This document shows, in pieces, positions 35,395 to 47,256 of a stretch of DNA of 64,000 bases. Within the stretch, counting starts at the first letter, position 1, and each line of letters starts with the position of its first letter. Source of the DNA: Arabidopsis thaliana (lineage: Eukaryota; Streptophyta; Magnoliopsida; Brassicales; Brassicaceae). The stretch is taken from NCBI RefSeq assembly GCF_000001735.4, contig NC_003074.8, positions 3,844,101 through 3,908,100 on the forward strand, written 5' to 3'. Below the pieces are notes generated by a model. The model did not search any database. It was not told the DNA's origin and saw only the letters and a program-made list of their open reading frames with translations. The translations under genes were made by a program, and so were the position numbers.

Positions 35395-36337
35395 TTACGA
35401 TTTGCCGCAACATCCACCTCTTTTCCCACTCTCTTGCTCGCTCGGGATGATGATTCTAGTTCCTTTCAAGAGACTTGAATTACCATCGGCGTCATCATCA
35501 TCAGCCGTTAGTGATTTCTTGCTGATTATTCGGTAGATCTCTGTTAAGATGGTCAAAAATGCTGTTTCAACATTGGTAGCTTCTAGAGCAGAGGTTTCCA
35601 TGAAAAACAAGTTTTCTCTTTGTGCAAACTCTTGTGCGTCTTCTGTTGGCACTGCTCTTAGGCTTCCAAGATCACATTTGTTCCCAATTAGCATAATCAC
35701 TATGTTCTTGTCCGCATGTCCTCGTAACTCTTCCAGCCATTTAGCCATGTGATCGAATGATTGACGTTTGGTCATGTCGTAGACCAACATTGCCCCAACT
35801 GCTCCACGGTAGTATGCACTTGTCACCGCCCTATATCTGCCAAAGAAACACTTTGATAAACGTAAGAGCCTTAAACAAAGTGATGATCAAACATCACATA
35901 TTCATGTTGCCCATTTGCCCATCAAAGATCCCAACCCATTGTTCATACATATCTACTTATATTGGAACATGTGTTGCCTAATTCAATGGCATCTCTAGCT
36001 GCTAAGACATAAATCAATCAAATGGATGAATTGTGAACGTTCTCTGATATATACCAAATGATATTCATGGTGTCATTACTTCTAATGAATGAAGAAGAAA
36101 AAAGCAAAACCTTTCTTGGCCAGCAGTATCCCAAATCTGAGCTTTGACGGTTTTGTTATCAATGACGAGCGTTTTAGTCTGGAATTCAACACCAATGGTG
36201 GCTTTAGAATCGACGCTAAACTCATTCCTAGCGAACCGAGCAAGAAGCTGAGTTTTGCCAACGGCAGAATCACCGATCAACACGACTTTGAAGACGTAAT
36301 CGATCTTTTGGTTATAATCTCCATACAAATTAGACAT
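35395..36337 (-). CDS. RABA4D: RABA4d small GTPase (Rab11 class)
   Basis: Two exons, 36337-36111 and 35836-35395; 222 residues. All G motifs are intact: GDSAVGKT (P loop), TIGVEF (switch I), WDTAGQER (switch II, with the intron splitting the following Arg), GNKCDL and ETSAL. The intron in the codon after the DTAGQE motif is typical of plant RABA genes. The C terminus is [10 protein letters not shown], a double-cysteine geranylgeranylation site served by the RGTB subunit encoded at 1320-3040. RABA4d directs trans-Golgi-derived vesicles to the tip in pollen tubes, with PI-4 kinase beta and PIP5K partners, by established knowledge of the gene. It is divergent from the DNAJ gene with 583 bp between starts. 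Confidence 0.96.
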
Positions 36338-36920
36338 CTCTCTTCTTCTTCTTATTATTATTATTTAAAAACACAACAACAAAGGAGAATGAATATACAC
36401 AAATCTCCAGATCACGAATACGAAAGGCGAAGAGTCTCGGATTCGTATTGCACGCGTGAAACAGTCGAATCTACCATCAGACGAACACAGAAACTCAGAT
36501 CACAATGAATGGTGGTTAGGCAGAGAAAGCGAAAAATTATTCAGAGATTGAGAGAAAGAGAGGATTAACGGCCGATGCGGGACCCTTTACTCTAGGAATT
36601 ATTCTACTGTGCCATAGATCACCCTTAACCCAATTCATCCTGGCCGTTTACTTTATTCGTACCTTATTCACCGTTCAATTTCCTAATGGCACGGTACGTA
36701 AACATAACCGGCGCAATTTGAACGAATTAATTCAAAATCGATATCATACCAAATCAAGTTCGGTTTAACTACTATACCAGATTAGGTTATAACCTTGTTA
36801 AAATAGGCGGCAATGGAAATTTATTGGCGCCATAAATTTTCTGAGAAGCAAAATTTTAACTCCATTACTTATCTCTGGTGTGTACTTTCTCGGCGAAGGA
36901 GTTACACGAGAACGTTGAAA
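36338..36920. promoter_or_regulatory. Divergent RABA4d / DNAJC9-like promoter region
   Basis: 583 bp between the two ATGs. The RABA4d leader contains a long ctt/att triplet run next to the start (36345-36368). An aggcgg/gcgcc stretch lies near 36805-36830 upstream of the DNAJ start, E2F-like (ggcggcaa) by eye. Nothing else. Confidence 0.45.
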
Positions 36921-38555
36921 ATGGAGAATGATGGAAGATCCAATGAGAAAAATCTGTACGAGGTATCTCAACATTCTCTTTATCCGATGGTTCCAATTAG
37001 GGTTTCCGTTTCTGGATTTGGGACTTGTTCCAGTTATGCTTCGAAATTTAAGATTGTTTTGTCGATTTTCATGTGCTGATTCGTCTGATGATGTTTTTGT
37101 GATAATCTGAATATCATTGTTTATTGTTGGGATTGTAAGAGGCTAAGAGACTTTACTTGGTTAAGATCCATGGTTTGATCAATTTGTACCGTAGCTGTTG
37201 CAATTCTTAGTTGTTTTCTTGGTGGTTAGTAGAATTCAGTGAAACGAACTAATGAATGCGTCTTTGTTGAAGGTTCTTGGTGTTGAAGCAACAGCATCTC
37301 CACAAGAGATAAGGAAAGCGTATCATAAGTTAGCATTGAGGCTTCATCCTGATAAAAACAAGGATGATGAGGTTTAACTGAGGGGTTTTGGTTTCTTTAC
37401 TTTTCTTAGTTTTTAGGGGTCTATTCAATTTTACATTGTAACCGGAATTCTTGTTTTTCTTATCCAATACAGGATGCTAAAGAGAAATTTCAGCAGTTGC
37501 AAAAGGTTATTTCGATTCTCGGTGATGAAGAGAAAAGAGCAGTCTATGATCAAACTGGCTCAGTTGATGATGCTGTAAGTTGAAAGAAAGTTTTCAACTT
37601 AAGTAAAGGTACTGGAGGATTTTCTTACAAACTGGTTATTTCCCTATCTCATTAGGATCTTTCGGGAGATGTGGTTGACAACTTGAGGGACTTCTTCAAG
37701 GCAATGTACAAGAAGGTAAGAATCATGATTCACAATTGATTTCTTTTTGGACTTTGCAACACAACTGTTTCGTTCTGTATACTGATCATTTGTGCTATAG
37801 GTCACCGAGGAAGATATTGAAGAGTTTGAGGCCAACTATAGGGGTTCTGAATCCGAGAAGAATGATTTGATTGAGCTATATAACAAGTTTAAGGGTAAAA
37901 TGAGCAGGTAATTAATCATCCCCTTGTTTTCATTATTGTCAAGTTTGTGAGTTGAAGTTTGTATAAACATTATTGGTACTATATCTCTTTCAGGCTTTTC
38001 TGCTCAATGCTTTGCTCGAACCCCAAGCTTGATTCGCACCGTTTCAAAGATATTATCGATGAGGCCATTGCAGCGGGTAGGCTTCTCTTTCTTGCAATAA
38101 TTCTTTTGTCTATAAAACCTATCCAGGTTCTGATTTGTTTGTGCATACCATTGTTTAACATCTGCAGGAGAAGTGAAATCAACAAAAGCTTACAAGAAAT
38201 GGGCAAAGGAGATTGCAGAAATGGAACCTCCCACGAATCCCCAGAAGATGAGACGGAAGTAAGCTTCTATTTGTCTACCTTTTCCACCCCAATAAATGCC
38301 CTCTGAAGTTATCTTTGTTGTGACCTGTTTCAAAATTTCTATACTTTCAGAGCAGCAAAGGCTGCAGATAAAGATTTATACGCTGTAATGTCCCAGCGGG
38401 GAGATGAGAGGAAAGAGAAGTTCGATTCAATGTTCTCTTCACTTGTCTCTAGGTATGGTAGCAATGCTGACTCTGAGCCAAACGAAGAAGAGTTCGAAGC
38501 TGCTCAGAGAAAAGTTGAAAGCCGGAGATCATCGAAGAAGTCTAGAAAAAAATAA
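36921..38555 (+). CDS. DnaJ protein, DNAJC9-like
   Basis: Eight exons: 36921-36962, 37273-37371, 37473-37574, 37656-37715, 37801-37907, 37994-38076, 38168-38258, 38351-38555; 262 residues. The J domain is at about residues 11-80: [33 protein letters not shown] with the HPD tripeptide intact, no Gly/Phe or zinc-finger region after it. The following part, [30 protein letters not shown] and [20 protein letters not shown], closely parallels human DNAJC9 ([20 protein letters not shown]... IIQQAIDAGEVPSYNAF). DNAJC9 is a J-domain co-chaperone that also binds histones H3-H4, so a histone chaperone role is a fair inference. The C terminus is basic ([11 protein letters not shown]), probably nuclear. 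It matches At3g12170. An E2F-like element upstream would fit S-phase expression, but I cannot show that. Confidence 0.92.
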
Positions 38556-39363
38556 AGATTATGTAGTAGTTTGTGAAATTTAGGTTTCGTGTTTGTAATG
38601 GAGACCAATGTTTTTAGCGTAAATTAGATCACATTTGTTGCTTCTTAGAAGTTGAAGACTAATGTGTATTTGCTAGGAAACAATGTGTATTTTTACTTTT
38701 TGTCTTTTTTCCAACAACAAAAAAAGCAGTGAGTTTACCAGTTCAAAAGCTCAGGGTCCCACGTGTATGTCGTCTGGATCTTCAGAAGAAGAGAAATTCT
38801 ATCACCGGGTCCTAGGACTTCTCCACCTGCAAAAACAATCAGGTCGAGTAATGCATCATAATCAGTTGATAACTAAACAAGCCTTTGTTACAATGTAACA
38901 TATAAACGTACGGTATCAACCAAGTTTCTCGGGAAGAGGAGAGTGGACGGATCCTTTGGCTTGTATAGGCCTAAATAAAGAACTAACAAATTTCAAGTGA
39001 ACTTATTTAAAAGAACCAAATAATTATTCTAAAAGAGAAGAAAAAAATGAAATTATTTACTTATATGGCTTGTATAGGCCTAAATGGCATACAGTTAATA
39101 AATTTTGTTAGTTCTTTATTAATTAACACCAAGCATCTTTTTTTTTTGTTGAAAAAGAAAAAGGAATTTAACAAAAAGGATATTCACAAAAAGAAACTAG
39201 AGAAGTAATAATAAAAAGGAAAGAAGAATCTAATGTCCAATAGAACCCCAAAGTAAAGTACACCAATTGTTGAGAGAAGAAGAGTTCTTTTTTTTTCAAA
39301 GGTATTTAAGGAGAAGAGTCGCAGTCGCAAAAAGACGAATCGTAATTGTTGAAGAGAGCAAAT
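38556..39363. repeat. Intergenic region with nested direct and inverted repeats
   Basis: A 19-bp direct repeat ggcttgtataggcctaaat sits at 38958-38976 and 39067-39085. Directly next to it, 38973-38993 is present in inverted form at 39100-39120, with one inserted base. The pieces could form a stem of about 21 bp around a 106-base loop. AT-rich sequence surrounds them. The last 110 bp form the leader of the cornichon gene. Confidence 0.6.
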
Positions 39364-40470
39364 ATGGCTTGGGATTTGTTTTTATGGATAGTCTCCTTCT
39401 TCGTTAGCTTGGCTCTCGTCGCTTCCGTCTTCTACCAGGTAATCTATCTACTTTGTTTGTCCCCTTTTACTTTCCATTAAGATTCTTAAATCGAGATCTG
39501 TCCTTACTGTTCAAATCCTGATTGTCGGAATTGTACTTGTGAAAAAACACCGAGCAACTTAGCTTTTTGTTCGAATTAGCTAAAAAATTAGGAATGGAAC
39601 AATTTTCCTTTGTGTTCGTCGGTTTTGTACTAAATACAATTGACAATTTTTTGGGTCCAGAGAGGTTTCATTGTTTATCCTTAATCTTATGCTTCTAACT
39701 CAAAGTTGTTCTTAGTTCTGATTTGGATTGTCTGCAAGGCTTGTATATGATACTTGGTCAATTGAGACATATAGTTGATTAATTGCGAGTTATATACTGT
39801 GAATGAATGAAGTTAGATACTACTACCAATAGTGTTTACTCTCATACTAACTGCCTCTGCTAATGATTGAAGCATTGAGATTCCTTTTTAGTCTATTGAT
39901 ATCGTGTGTGATTTTGTAGGTTATCTGCTTAACGGATTTAGAAGCTGATTACTTGAACCCTTTTGAAACAAGTACCCGTATCAACCGATTAGTAATACCT
40001 GAGTTTATCCTCCAAGGGTCACTCTGCCTTCTCTTCCTCCTCACATGGCATTGGGTCTTCTTTCTGGTCGCCGTCCCTGTAACAGTCTATCACGCAATGT
40101 TGTAAGTATCTATATCCATCCATATTGCTTATGATTCTTGATTGACATGCGTGGAAACTAAATACGCGCCTCCCATTGTTCTTCAGATACAAAGAGCGAC
40201 GTTATCTCATCGATGTCACTGAAGTGTTCCGTGGTATCAGCTTTGAAAAGAAGCTCCGGTATACCAAGCTCGGGTTCTACGTCTTTCTCTTCATCATGGT
40301 TGTCTTTAGGTAAAAAAAACTACAGCTTTAGCTTTCCTATTAACATCTTCACTTACTTTGGTTCTTCTACTATGAAGTTACTTACCGAGTCCATAAAACA
40401 TTTTTGCAGGCTCACTCTCTCTGCGGTCTATAGCTTCACGGAAGATGATGATCTACTTCATTTGTTTTGA
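39364..40470 (+). CDS. Cornichon family ER cargo receptor
   Basis: Four exons: 39364-39438, 39920-40101, 40187-40309, 40410-40470; 146 residues. Three hydrophobic segments: about 6-25 (FLWIVSFFVSLALVASVFYQV), 55-80 (LCLLFLLTWHWVFFLVAVPVTVYHAM) and 115-135 (LGFYVFLFIMVVFRLTLSAVY). Family marks include the start MAWDLFLW, VICLTDLEADYLNPFETSTRIN, the IPEF patch and the acidic end. Cornichon/Erv14 proteins load membrane cargo into COPII vesicles. The intron 1 acceptor restores VICLTDLE directly. It matches At3g12180 by order. There is no unusual feature; a longer C-terminal tail, present in some plant homologues, is absent. Confidence 0.93.
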
Positions 40471-42082
40471 TTTATGCGCTTGCGCTCTGCGTTATCAACC
40501 ACTCTCTCTTTATTTTCTGAGTGTGTTTTAGAAAATTGTGACAGGTTTTTATTACGTCCCTGCTTAGAATTAGCCATTCAGGGATTCATCATGTAGCTTT
40601 ATATAACGTATGATTACCGAAAACTCATCACAAATCGTTTGACATGGAGGGTTTCATCAGTTTTGTTTTGCGCAATATAATGTTCAGTCTCATCATTGAA
40701 GTCATAAAAATCATGTATCAAGAATGAAGCTACATTGTATTACATAGACTGGCTGTGGAAAAACGCACCGATATCTAGTTTATCGGAGATGCAATTGAAC
40801 CCGCTGTGGACCTTAAATCCATGTCCATCCAAGAGGAGGAGGAGAAGGTGACCCAAACAGAAACTCTGCAAGAACAAAAACCAAGGCATGTTTCAACAAA
40901 CCTTTTTATATGAGCCAATTTTTGCGATAGTGACCAAATAGCGACCCAAGAAGGATTACGGCCCAACCCAAGAGAGTTATCCAGCTTGATTACGTCCCAG
41001 ACCCCCTATGACCCGATCCGGACCGGCTCAGACCATCTCACAAACCGATAATATTTACTACGGGCATTAAACCGGTTAAATAAGGAACTTTCCTTATTTA
41101 GATTTTTTAGGGCAAGAGTCTGGGACCACGAGAGACTCTAGTCAATCCAAGCGAAAAGATCATTCAAGATAGATAGACTACAATTTTCATACTTGGCCGT
41201 GGCCCGTGGGTGTCCTTAATTAACTCCCAACGACTATGCCACTTAATCCAGCAAATAGGCGCTTATTCACTTACCTTATCAAAACCATAATCCATCCTAT
41301 GACTTCATTTCTTTTTTCCTCTTGATGCCTCACTTATGAGTTCTTAAAACAAAAATTTCTCTCATGCTTTTTCATTTTTAGTATGATTTTAATCTCCAGC
41401 TCAATAAATTTGAGGTTCCTGAGGTGAGAAAAATAAATGGGCCATTTTTCTCATGTTTTTTAGAAAGAAAATAAAAATTTTGACCCAAATTTTAATGTAT
41501 TTCATTAGCACCTCCAACACATGTCTAGTCGTCTAGAGCAGAGTCTGATTTTAATGAAGGTAGTTTAGATACCTTCAATGGAAATACAGTTAAGGAAATC
41601 CATTAATAATTTTATTTCTGTTCTTAGGGATAAGAGACCTAGTTACTATAAAATAAGTTGAATTAAAAGCCATAATAAGGTAACTAATAAATGTTTGTAG
41701 AAAATAATTTGTAAAAAGGGTATAAAAAGGTTTATATGAAACTTGTATCCTCATTTACTCAGTAGCCAAAAAGGATCAAGCAGAGAGAGTTCGCACTCCC
41801 AAGGTTTCTTTCTGCATATTTCTCTTTTCTATCTTCTTCTCTGTAGATGATCAAATGTTCGATATCGTGTCTTAGTTTCCGCGATTACTGTGTTCATCCA
41901 TTTCTTGGTCTTTTCTGAATTCAAAGGACCTATTATTTCGAGTTCATAGATCGCTTGCCACTTTGTGTACGTCATTGTGAGTGATTGTCTTGTTATCTCC
42001 TAGGGTTTCTTTGGTTCCTTGTGGCTCATTCTCTGTTTTTTTTTTGTAGTAGAAAGCTTGGCGTTGAAGAAAGTGTGTGCAA
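40471..42082. other. Intergenic region and leader of the coiled-coil gene
   Basis: 1.6 kb with no convincing gene. The part 40960-41110 has several accggtt/cggacc-rich motifs and a GGCCCAACCC element. A leader exon probably ends at 41801 (tcccaag/gtttctttc), and its intron ends at 42049 (tttgtag), 33 bp before the ATG. A TATA-like tataaaaagg lies near 41720. Confidence 0.45.
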
Positions 42083-42892
42083 ATGGAAGTGAAAAAGTTA
42101 AGAGTCGCCAAGTGGAAGAAAGAGCGTCTTCGTAGATCATTGATGAAGGCCGAGTCTAAAGCCTCTGATGTATTGTCCTTCACGCTATCATGGAGAGATC
42201 TAGAATCTCATTTTGATTCAATTGAATCAGATCTTGTGAAGAGGTCACAAGAAATAGAGTCGAAGGAGAAACATCTAGAGAAGAGGTCACATGAGTTAGA
42301 GTCAAAAGGAAAAATTCTGGAGAAAAGGGCTCGAGAGATTAATACAGCTGATGGATTTAGAAGAGACTTTGAAGAAAAGCAGAGGAAACTAGATAGGCTA
42401 AAGAGAGAGATCGAATCTGAGGAAAAGAAACGTTTTCTGGTTCAGAAATTGAACCGAGAACGTAAGTTTGAGCTAAAGCGGACAAGAGAGCAAGTGGAAG
42501 CGTTGCAGAAGAATGATATGAAACTGGATGTTAAACATTCCAAGGAGATGTCGGAGGAGCTACTGGTTCAACAGGAGAAGTACGAAGAGATCTTGAAGAA
42601 GAAGAAGTTGGAGGAGAAGAAACTTAAAGATTGTACCAGAGATCTTGCACTGAGAGAAGGAGACCTTCGATGGGTGAGTATGCGAATGACAAAGCGTTGT
42701 GAGGAACTGAGGTGGGAAAAGAAAAAGAATCTTGTGTTATGTAAACGTAACGAGGAAGCAGAAAGGAAGCTGAAACACTTGAACAGAGCACTAGAGGAGA
42801 AACAGAAAGAGGTCGATTTGATTGAGAAGAGACTCGGTGAATGGAGAGACGTGAAGGGAAGAGGAAACGGAGATACCAGTGGAGATGAATGA
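42083..42892 (+). CDS. Coiled-coil protein of unknown function
   Basis: Single coding exon, 269 residues; the ATG is at 42083 (a GTG two codons earlier is in frame but unlikely). The whole protein is rich in Lys, Glu and Arg and predicted almost fully helical. Residues about 35-100 contain short repeated blocks (LVKRSQEIESKEKHLEKRSHELESKGKILEKRAREI) reminiscent of the N-terminal coiled coil of plant FRIGIDA-like proteins; the FRIGIDA domain itself is missing. The middle holds heptad-like ELLVQQEKYEEILKKKKLEEKKL. No catalytic or membrane motif. It corresponds to At3g12190, described in annotations only by weak similarity to coiled-coil proteins. It may be a truncated member of the FRIGIDA-like family, an inference that an HMM search could test. 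A leader intron lies upstream. Confidence 0.82.
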   Translation: MEVKKLRVAKWKKERLRRSLMKAESKASDVLSFTLSWRDLESHFDSIESDLVKRSQEIESKEKHLEKRSHELESKGKILEKRAREINTADGFRRDFEEKQRKLDRLKREIESEEKKRFLVQKLNRERKFELKRTREQVEALQKNDMKLDVKHSKEMSEELLVQQEKYEEILKKKKLEEKKLKDCTRDLALREGDLRWVSMRMTKRCEELRWEKKKNLVLCKRNEEAERKLKHLNRALEEKQKEVDLIEKRLGEWRDVKGRGNGDTSGDE

Positions 42893-43072
42893 AGTTCAAA
42901 GAGAGCAACTATGTAATATAATAGGAGAAAACTAGCTCACATTCAAATATTTATATATTACATATGACAACAGATAAATGGAGTGTTCACAAACTAAATT
43001 TAAAACTGATGATAAAAGAATTTTTTTACATATTTGACAAAAACCAAAAAGGGAAATTTGTCTCTAACTCAA

Positions 43073-46000
43073 TCAGGTTCCTTGGTTGAGTTTGTCAGAC
43101 GACAAGAGTGTCTTTGCGAACCAAATTGCAGTGTCCCTAGCCGAGACACCATCTTCCCCAAATGGTGTAAGCAAACCAGCAAGTTCTTCATATTTCTCTT
43201 GCTTTACAAGCCCTGCACATTTCTCCAATAAACACTCTAATGCATCTGCCCTTTCTTTACTCTGCGGCGGACCCAATTTTGTGAGCTTACTTAGTACCGA
43301 TGACATTTCACTCGCTGTTAGTTTCACCATCTTTGCTTTATCGCCCTCAAGGCTTCCAGACAAATGGTCTTTTGCTGCTGCAACTTCAGTAGATGAATGT
43401 GCAACACTAGAAATGGGCACTGTTATCTGTTCCTTTGGTTTAGGTAATGCCTCCTGAGTTTCAGCTTCTTCGATGGCTCTTGGAGGGGAACATGCTACTT
43501 CTTGTGCACTCACAACCCCAACATCAACATCACGTAACTGAGATTCCTCAGAGAATATATTTTCAGTTTCTTTTGGCAGAGCATTTTCTTCGGCTGGCGT
43601 TTCTGTAGAGTAAACTGCAATATCAGGATCAATTAAGCTCTCATCCGACTTCTGGCTTGTAAACTCAGAAATCTTCAATGTGTCACAGCTTGGATCGATT
43701 CTTTTTGTTTCAAGTTTGTCTTCTGCGCCATTCGTAGATGATGCCGGTTGCGATGAGCTGCTAGATCCAGTCTCTGTATTCGTCCAAAATGGATATAGAT
43801 TTTCCAAACTGCGGGACACCTCGCTCTTCTCTCTTGAAACTCTTTCCTTTCCAAACTTTCCTGGCAATGAGTTTCTTCTTGCTTTATCCTTCGGACTATT
43901 TACCGGCTTTATCGGGAAAACCGGAAGATAAATAGGCGACAGGTTTTGGCATTGAAGAAGGTATGGTTGTAGAGATGGGTTTCTTAACAATTCGCAGGCC
44001 TGCAGGATAAATGTTACATAATCTTAGTTAAAATAGTCACCGTGGCAAACATCCATGATCCAACAATGAATATGTTCACAAACTTACTGTTGGCCGATAT
44101 TCTGGTTTCTTCCTAAGCATAAGCTTTATCATTTGTTTCCTGTAACATGAAATAGTTGTGTCTTGTTTCATGCTGTTTGTGTTTGTATTAAAGAGAATCT
44201 TGTCAAATGAAAGAATAAGAAACTTACAAGGTAGAGGAGTAGACGATCGGAAGAGGAGACATAAGGGATCTGTTTATTTTATTGATGAGTCCAGCCATAT
44301 CCTGTATATTTTCCTCAAAATTTAGTTTCAAAAAGTCATGAAAACATTACATTACAAAAAAGATATGATATAGGAAAAGCTTAAGGTAGGCCCACCGGAG
44401 CTTTAAACGCAGGCTGGTGTGCTGTAATTTCATACATACAACAACCTGAACAAAGCAGGATAAATGTGATTCCTTTTAATGACATAAAGAAGTCTACATT
44501 GTTCAAACTTAACTTACCCAGCGACCATATGTCAGATTTATATCCATATGGTTGATCTTCTAATACCTCAGGGCACATGCTGTTAGAGATACCCGAAACC
44601 TATGCAAAAAGTACTCTTAATTAGATAATCTAAAAAGAACTGACATTTGAGATACTAGATGTACAAATGGGTGCAGAGAGATACTATAAATAGAAAACAA
44701 AAAGGTATAGATAACACACCATGGAAACAGGCTTTTCTGGATTTATAAGTTTCGCCAGACCATAATTACCTGTGCCATGAGTAGAGATTAAAAGCTAACT
44801 AGTGCATAAAAAGACAAATATATAGTTTCCAATGAAGAGTAAATTCAGTATTCTCATTTATCATACCAAGCTGGACGTGATCATCTTTCGGCAGGAAAAT
44901 ATTTGAACACTGCATAGATAATCGATAATCAGAGAAGCCATTCTTCAAGAAATAACACAAAAAAGAATCACACATCAGCAAGAGTAATGTACTAGGATTT
45001 AAATATATACCGTTAGATCCATGTGAACTACACGGTTTGAGTGCAAATAGTTAACAGCCAGTAACAATTGTGCCAACCATTTAAAGATTCTCTGTAGAAT
45101 CACATGAATAATCAGCAAAACAGTAACCTCACATATTTAATGTCGCAAAACAAGTGTAAAAGAAACAAAAGAATAAATTAAAAATAGAGAGATTACTTCC
45201 TCCGGGAATAATTTTCCTCTCGCTTTCTTAATAGCATTAGCCCTGATTTGGAAAAAACAAAATAGTTGTTAGTAATCCACGACGTGGATTTCGCTTTAGG
45301 CTGAGCCCCATAGAGAAAGATTACAAATACAGATTCCAAGGAATAACTCACATGTTCCCTCCCTCATAGTAAGCAGTAAAAATGCAGGCATTATTGTCCT
45401 GTGAAAAGAAAAAGAATCTGTGAAGAAATCCTTTTAACTTGTTCATATATGAACATTGAAATTCAACTTTTATACATTGTCAATCCAAGAATCTTCATAA
45501 TGCACGATATAAGGATTCTTTAAGCTTGAGAGCAATTTCATCTGCAACACAAAAAGAAAAAGATGATGATTTTACAAGGGAATGAGAATTGCAAAGTTAA
45601 ATGCCAAATAAACCAATTGCTCAAAACCCTGAATGAAAATAAGTGAAGTGTGTTTCCATACCAGATCATAATTTATAACAGCTCTGCTAATCTGAAGTTA
45701 TCAGGTTAATACATTGCTCGAATAATGGAGAGACGAATATCAAAAACAAATGAATACCATATGCGTAGAAACAAATGAGCACCGAGAATCAATACAATAA
45801 CTAGAGATATAAATATCACCTCATATGCTAATACATGTGTGAATAAAATAACTGATACAAAGATATGTCAAATGTCTTCCCCAATTTAAAGAGCATAGTT
45901 AACATAACGATTGAAGATTCAAAAGATCAACTAATAAAAGTCACATAGTTACCTCTTGTAAAGCGGTTTGCTTTAACTTGTCCGTGTGTTTCGCTAGGCA

Positions 46001-46450
46001 AATCTTCTTCATTGCATACCTAATCGATACAAGAAACTTTAAGACATGAAAGAAAGCAAGAGACCAACATACCACAAACAGGGTTTTTGATCAAAGAGAA
46101 TGCAAACAAAAGAATAAAAATTGCTTTTTTAAAATTTATGGATTTGCAGATAGAAACTAATTTACAGAACCAAACTCATTCATTATAGACAAAACCCAAA
46201 ACCTTGCATTTGTCCGTACAACACATACATAAAGCGTCTCCATTATTACTCGAATTTTTTTTAAAAAAATGAACAGTGTCTGCCCTAATTATTATGAAAC
46301 AGAGCAAAAAGAATCTTACTTTTTGTCTTCAATATCATGAAGAACCACGAAATCGGAAGAGGACTTGCCTCTTCTAACCTGCTCCACGACATGATAGTTG
46401 TCGAGAGTGAACTTATGTTCCTCTTGACAGTCATTAGCCTCCATTTGCAT
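43073..46450 (-). CDS. NEK7: NEK7, NIMA-related kinase with degenerate catalytic motifs
   Basis: Thirteen exons: 46450-46320, 46019-45953, 45541-45476, 45398-45352, 45242-45197, 45091-45011, 44909-44867, 44769-44720, 44599-44518, 44445-44396, 44301-44228, 44139-44088, 43999-43073; 571 residues (ATG 46444, two codons in, is an alternative). Kinase domain about 19-270: the ATP-anchoring Lys is present (YAMKKI, K48), with the NEK-like [17 protein letters not shown] and [14 protein letters not shown]. Departures are clear: the Gly loop reads VRRGKSSS, the catalytic loop HMDLTCSN in place of HRDLKxxN, and DFG is NYG. The C-terminal 290 residues are Ser/Glu-rich with a conserved terminal helix region ([30 protein letters not shown]), found at the ends of plant NEKs. 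NEKs act at microtubules in cell growth. Whether this one is active is doubtful (see findings). Confidence 0.93.
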
Positions 46451-47256
46451 GAAATCTTCAAAAAAGAAAAACCTTTCCCGGAGAAAAAAAGCTACAGAAA
46501 CCCAATTTCACCTTGAAGAGCAGCTAAGGAAAACAGTAGAACGACAAGACAATCCAACCAAAAATCTTAGGGTTTCAGAAAGAGAAGAAGATAATGAAGA
46601 AGAACGTAAGTCTCTTGTAGTAGTGCCAAAATCAATGGAAGCCGACGACGACGGAGGAGGTATGTTGAAATCGCCCACCTATCAAGACTTTTATTTATGT
46701 CATTGGATTCTTTTTTTTTCTCCGGCACAGAATTTACTCTTTTTTCCCCTTTCCCTATGTACTAAGAAAAATATTATTTGTTGGCAAGTAACAAGTGACT
46801 ATTTTAATTAAATAAAAAGTGAGTATTTTCCTCTCTTTTCTTTTCTTTTCTTTTTTGAGTAATGAATGTGTCGGTCGGCAATCGAATTTTAAATGTAGAA
46901 AAGTTGATTGAATAACGCTCACAAGAAAAATATATAAGAATTTTAAAGCACTCATTTGATTTTATCTTTCTGTTAAAGGAAATTGTTTTAAAGTTTGAAC
47001 ATGACTGGGGCATGGGGATTTATATGATTCTATAAAATACTATGTCATCTAGTGTGCTATTTGGCGAAATAACGATAGTGTATATTATGAATAATGTTCA
47101 CTAATCATCATTTTATTTCCTTATTTGGGCTCAATACAAAAGGTTTTATTGGGGAAGGATTATTGAAAAGAAATATAAGTGTTGATATTATGTTGTGCTC
47201 AATCTATAGTCATCAACATAGATTGATTTTGGTGGAGAAAATTTAGTGTTGGTTGT
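46451..47256. other. NEK7 leader/promoter and 3' flank of SCPL17
   Basis: 806 bp. A plus-strand frame runs through 46449-46811 but has no protein-like pattern. From 46700 rightward the DNA is AT-rich. No repeat or RNA gene seen. Confidence 0.45.

Noticed and set aside
40775-40966. Minus-strand 63-codon frame in the intergenic region
   Set aside because: No homology recognised, Trp/Ser-rich composition of random type, no splice or leader signals.
46449-46811. Plus-strand 120-codon frame beside the NEK7 start
   Set aside because: It overlaps the NEK7 leader in antisense, is Lys/Glu-rich only because of purine-rich DNA, and shows no domain or splice support.
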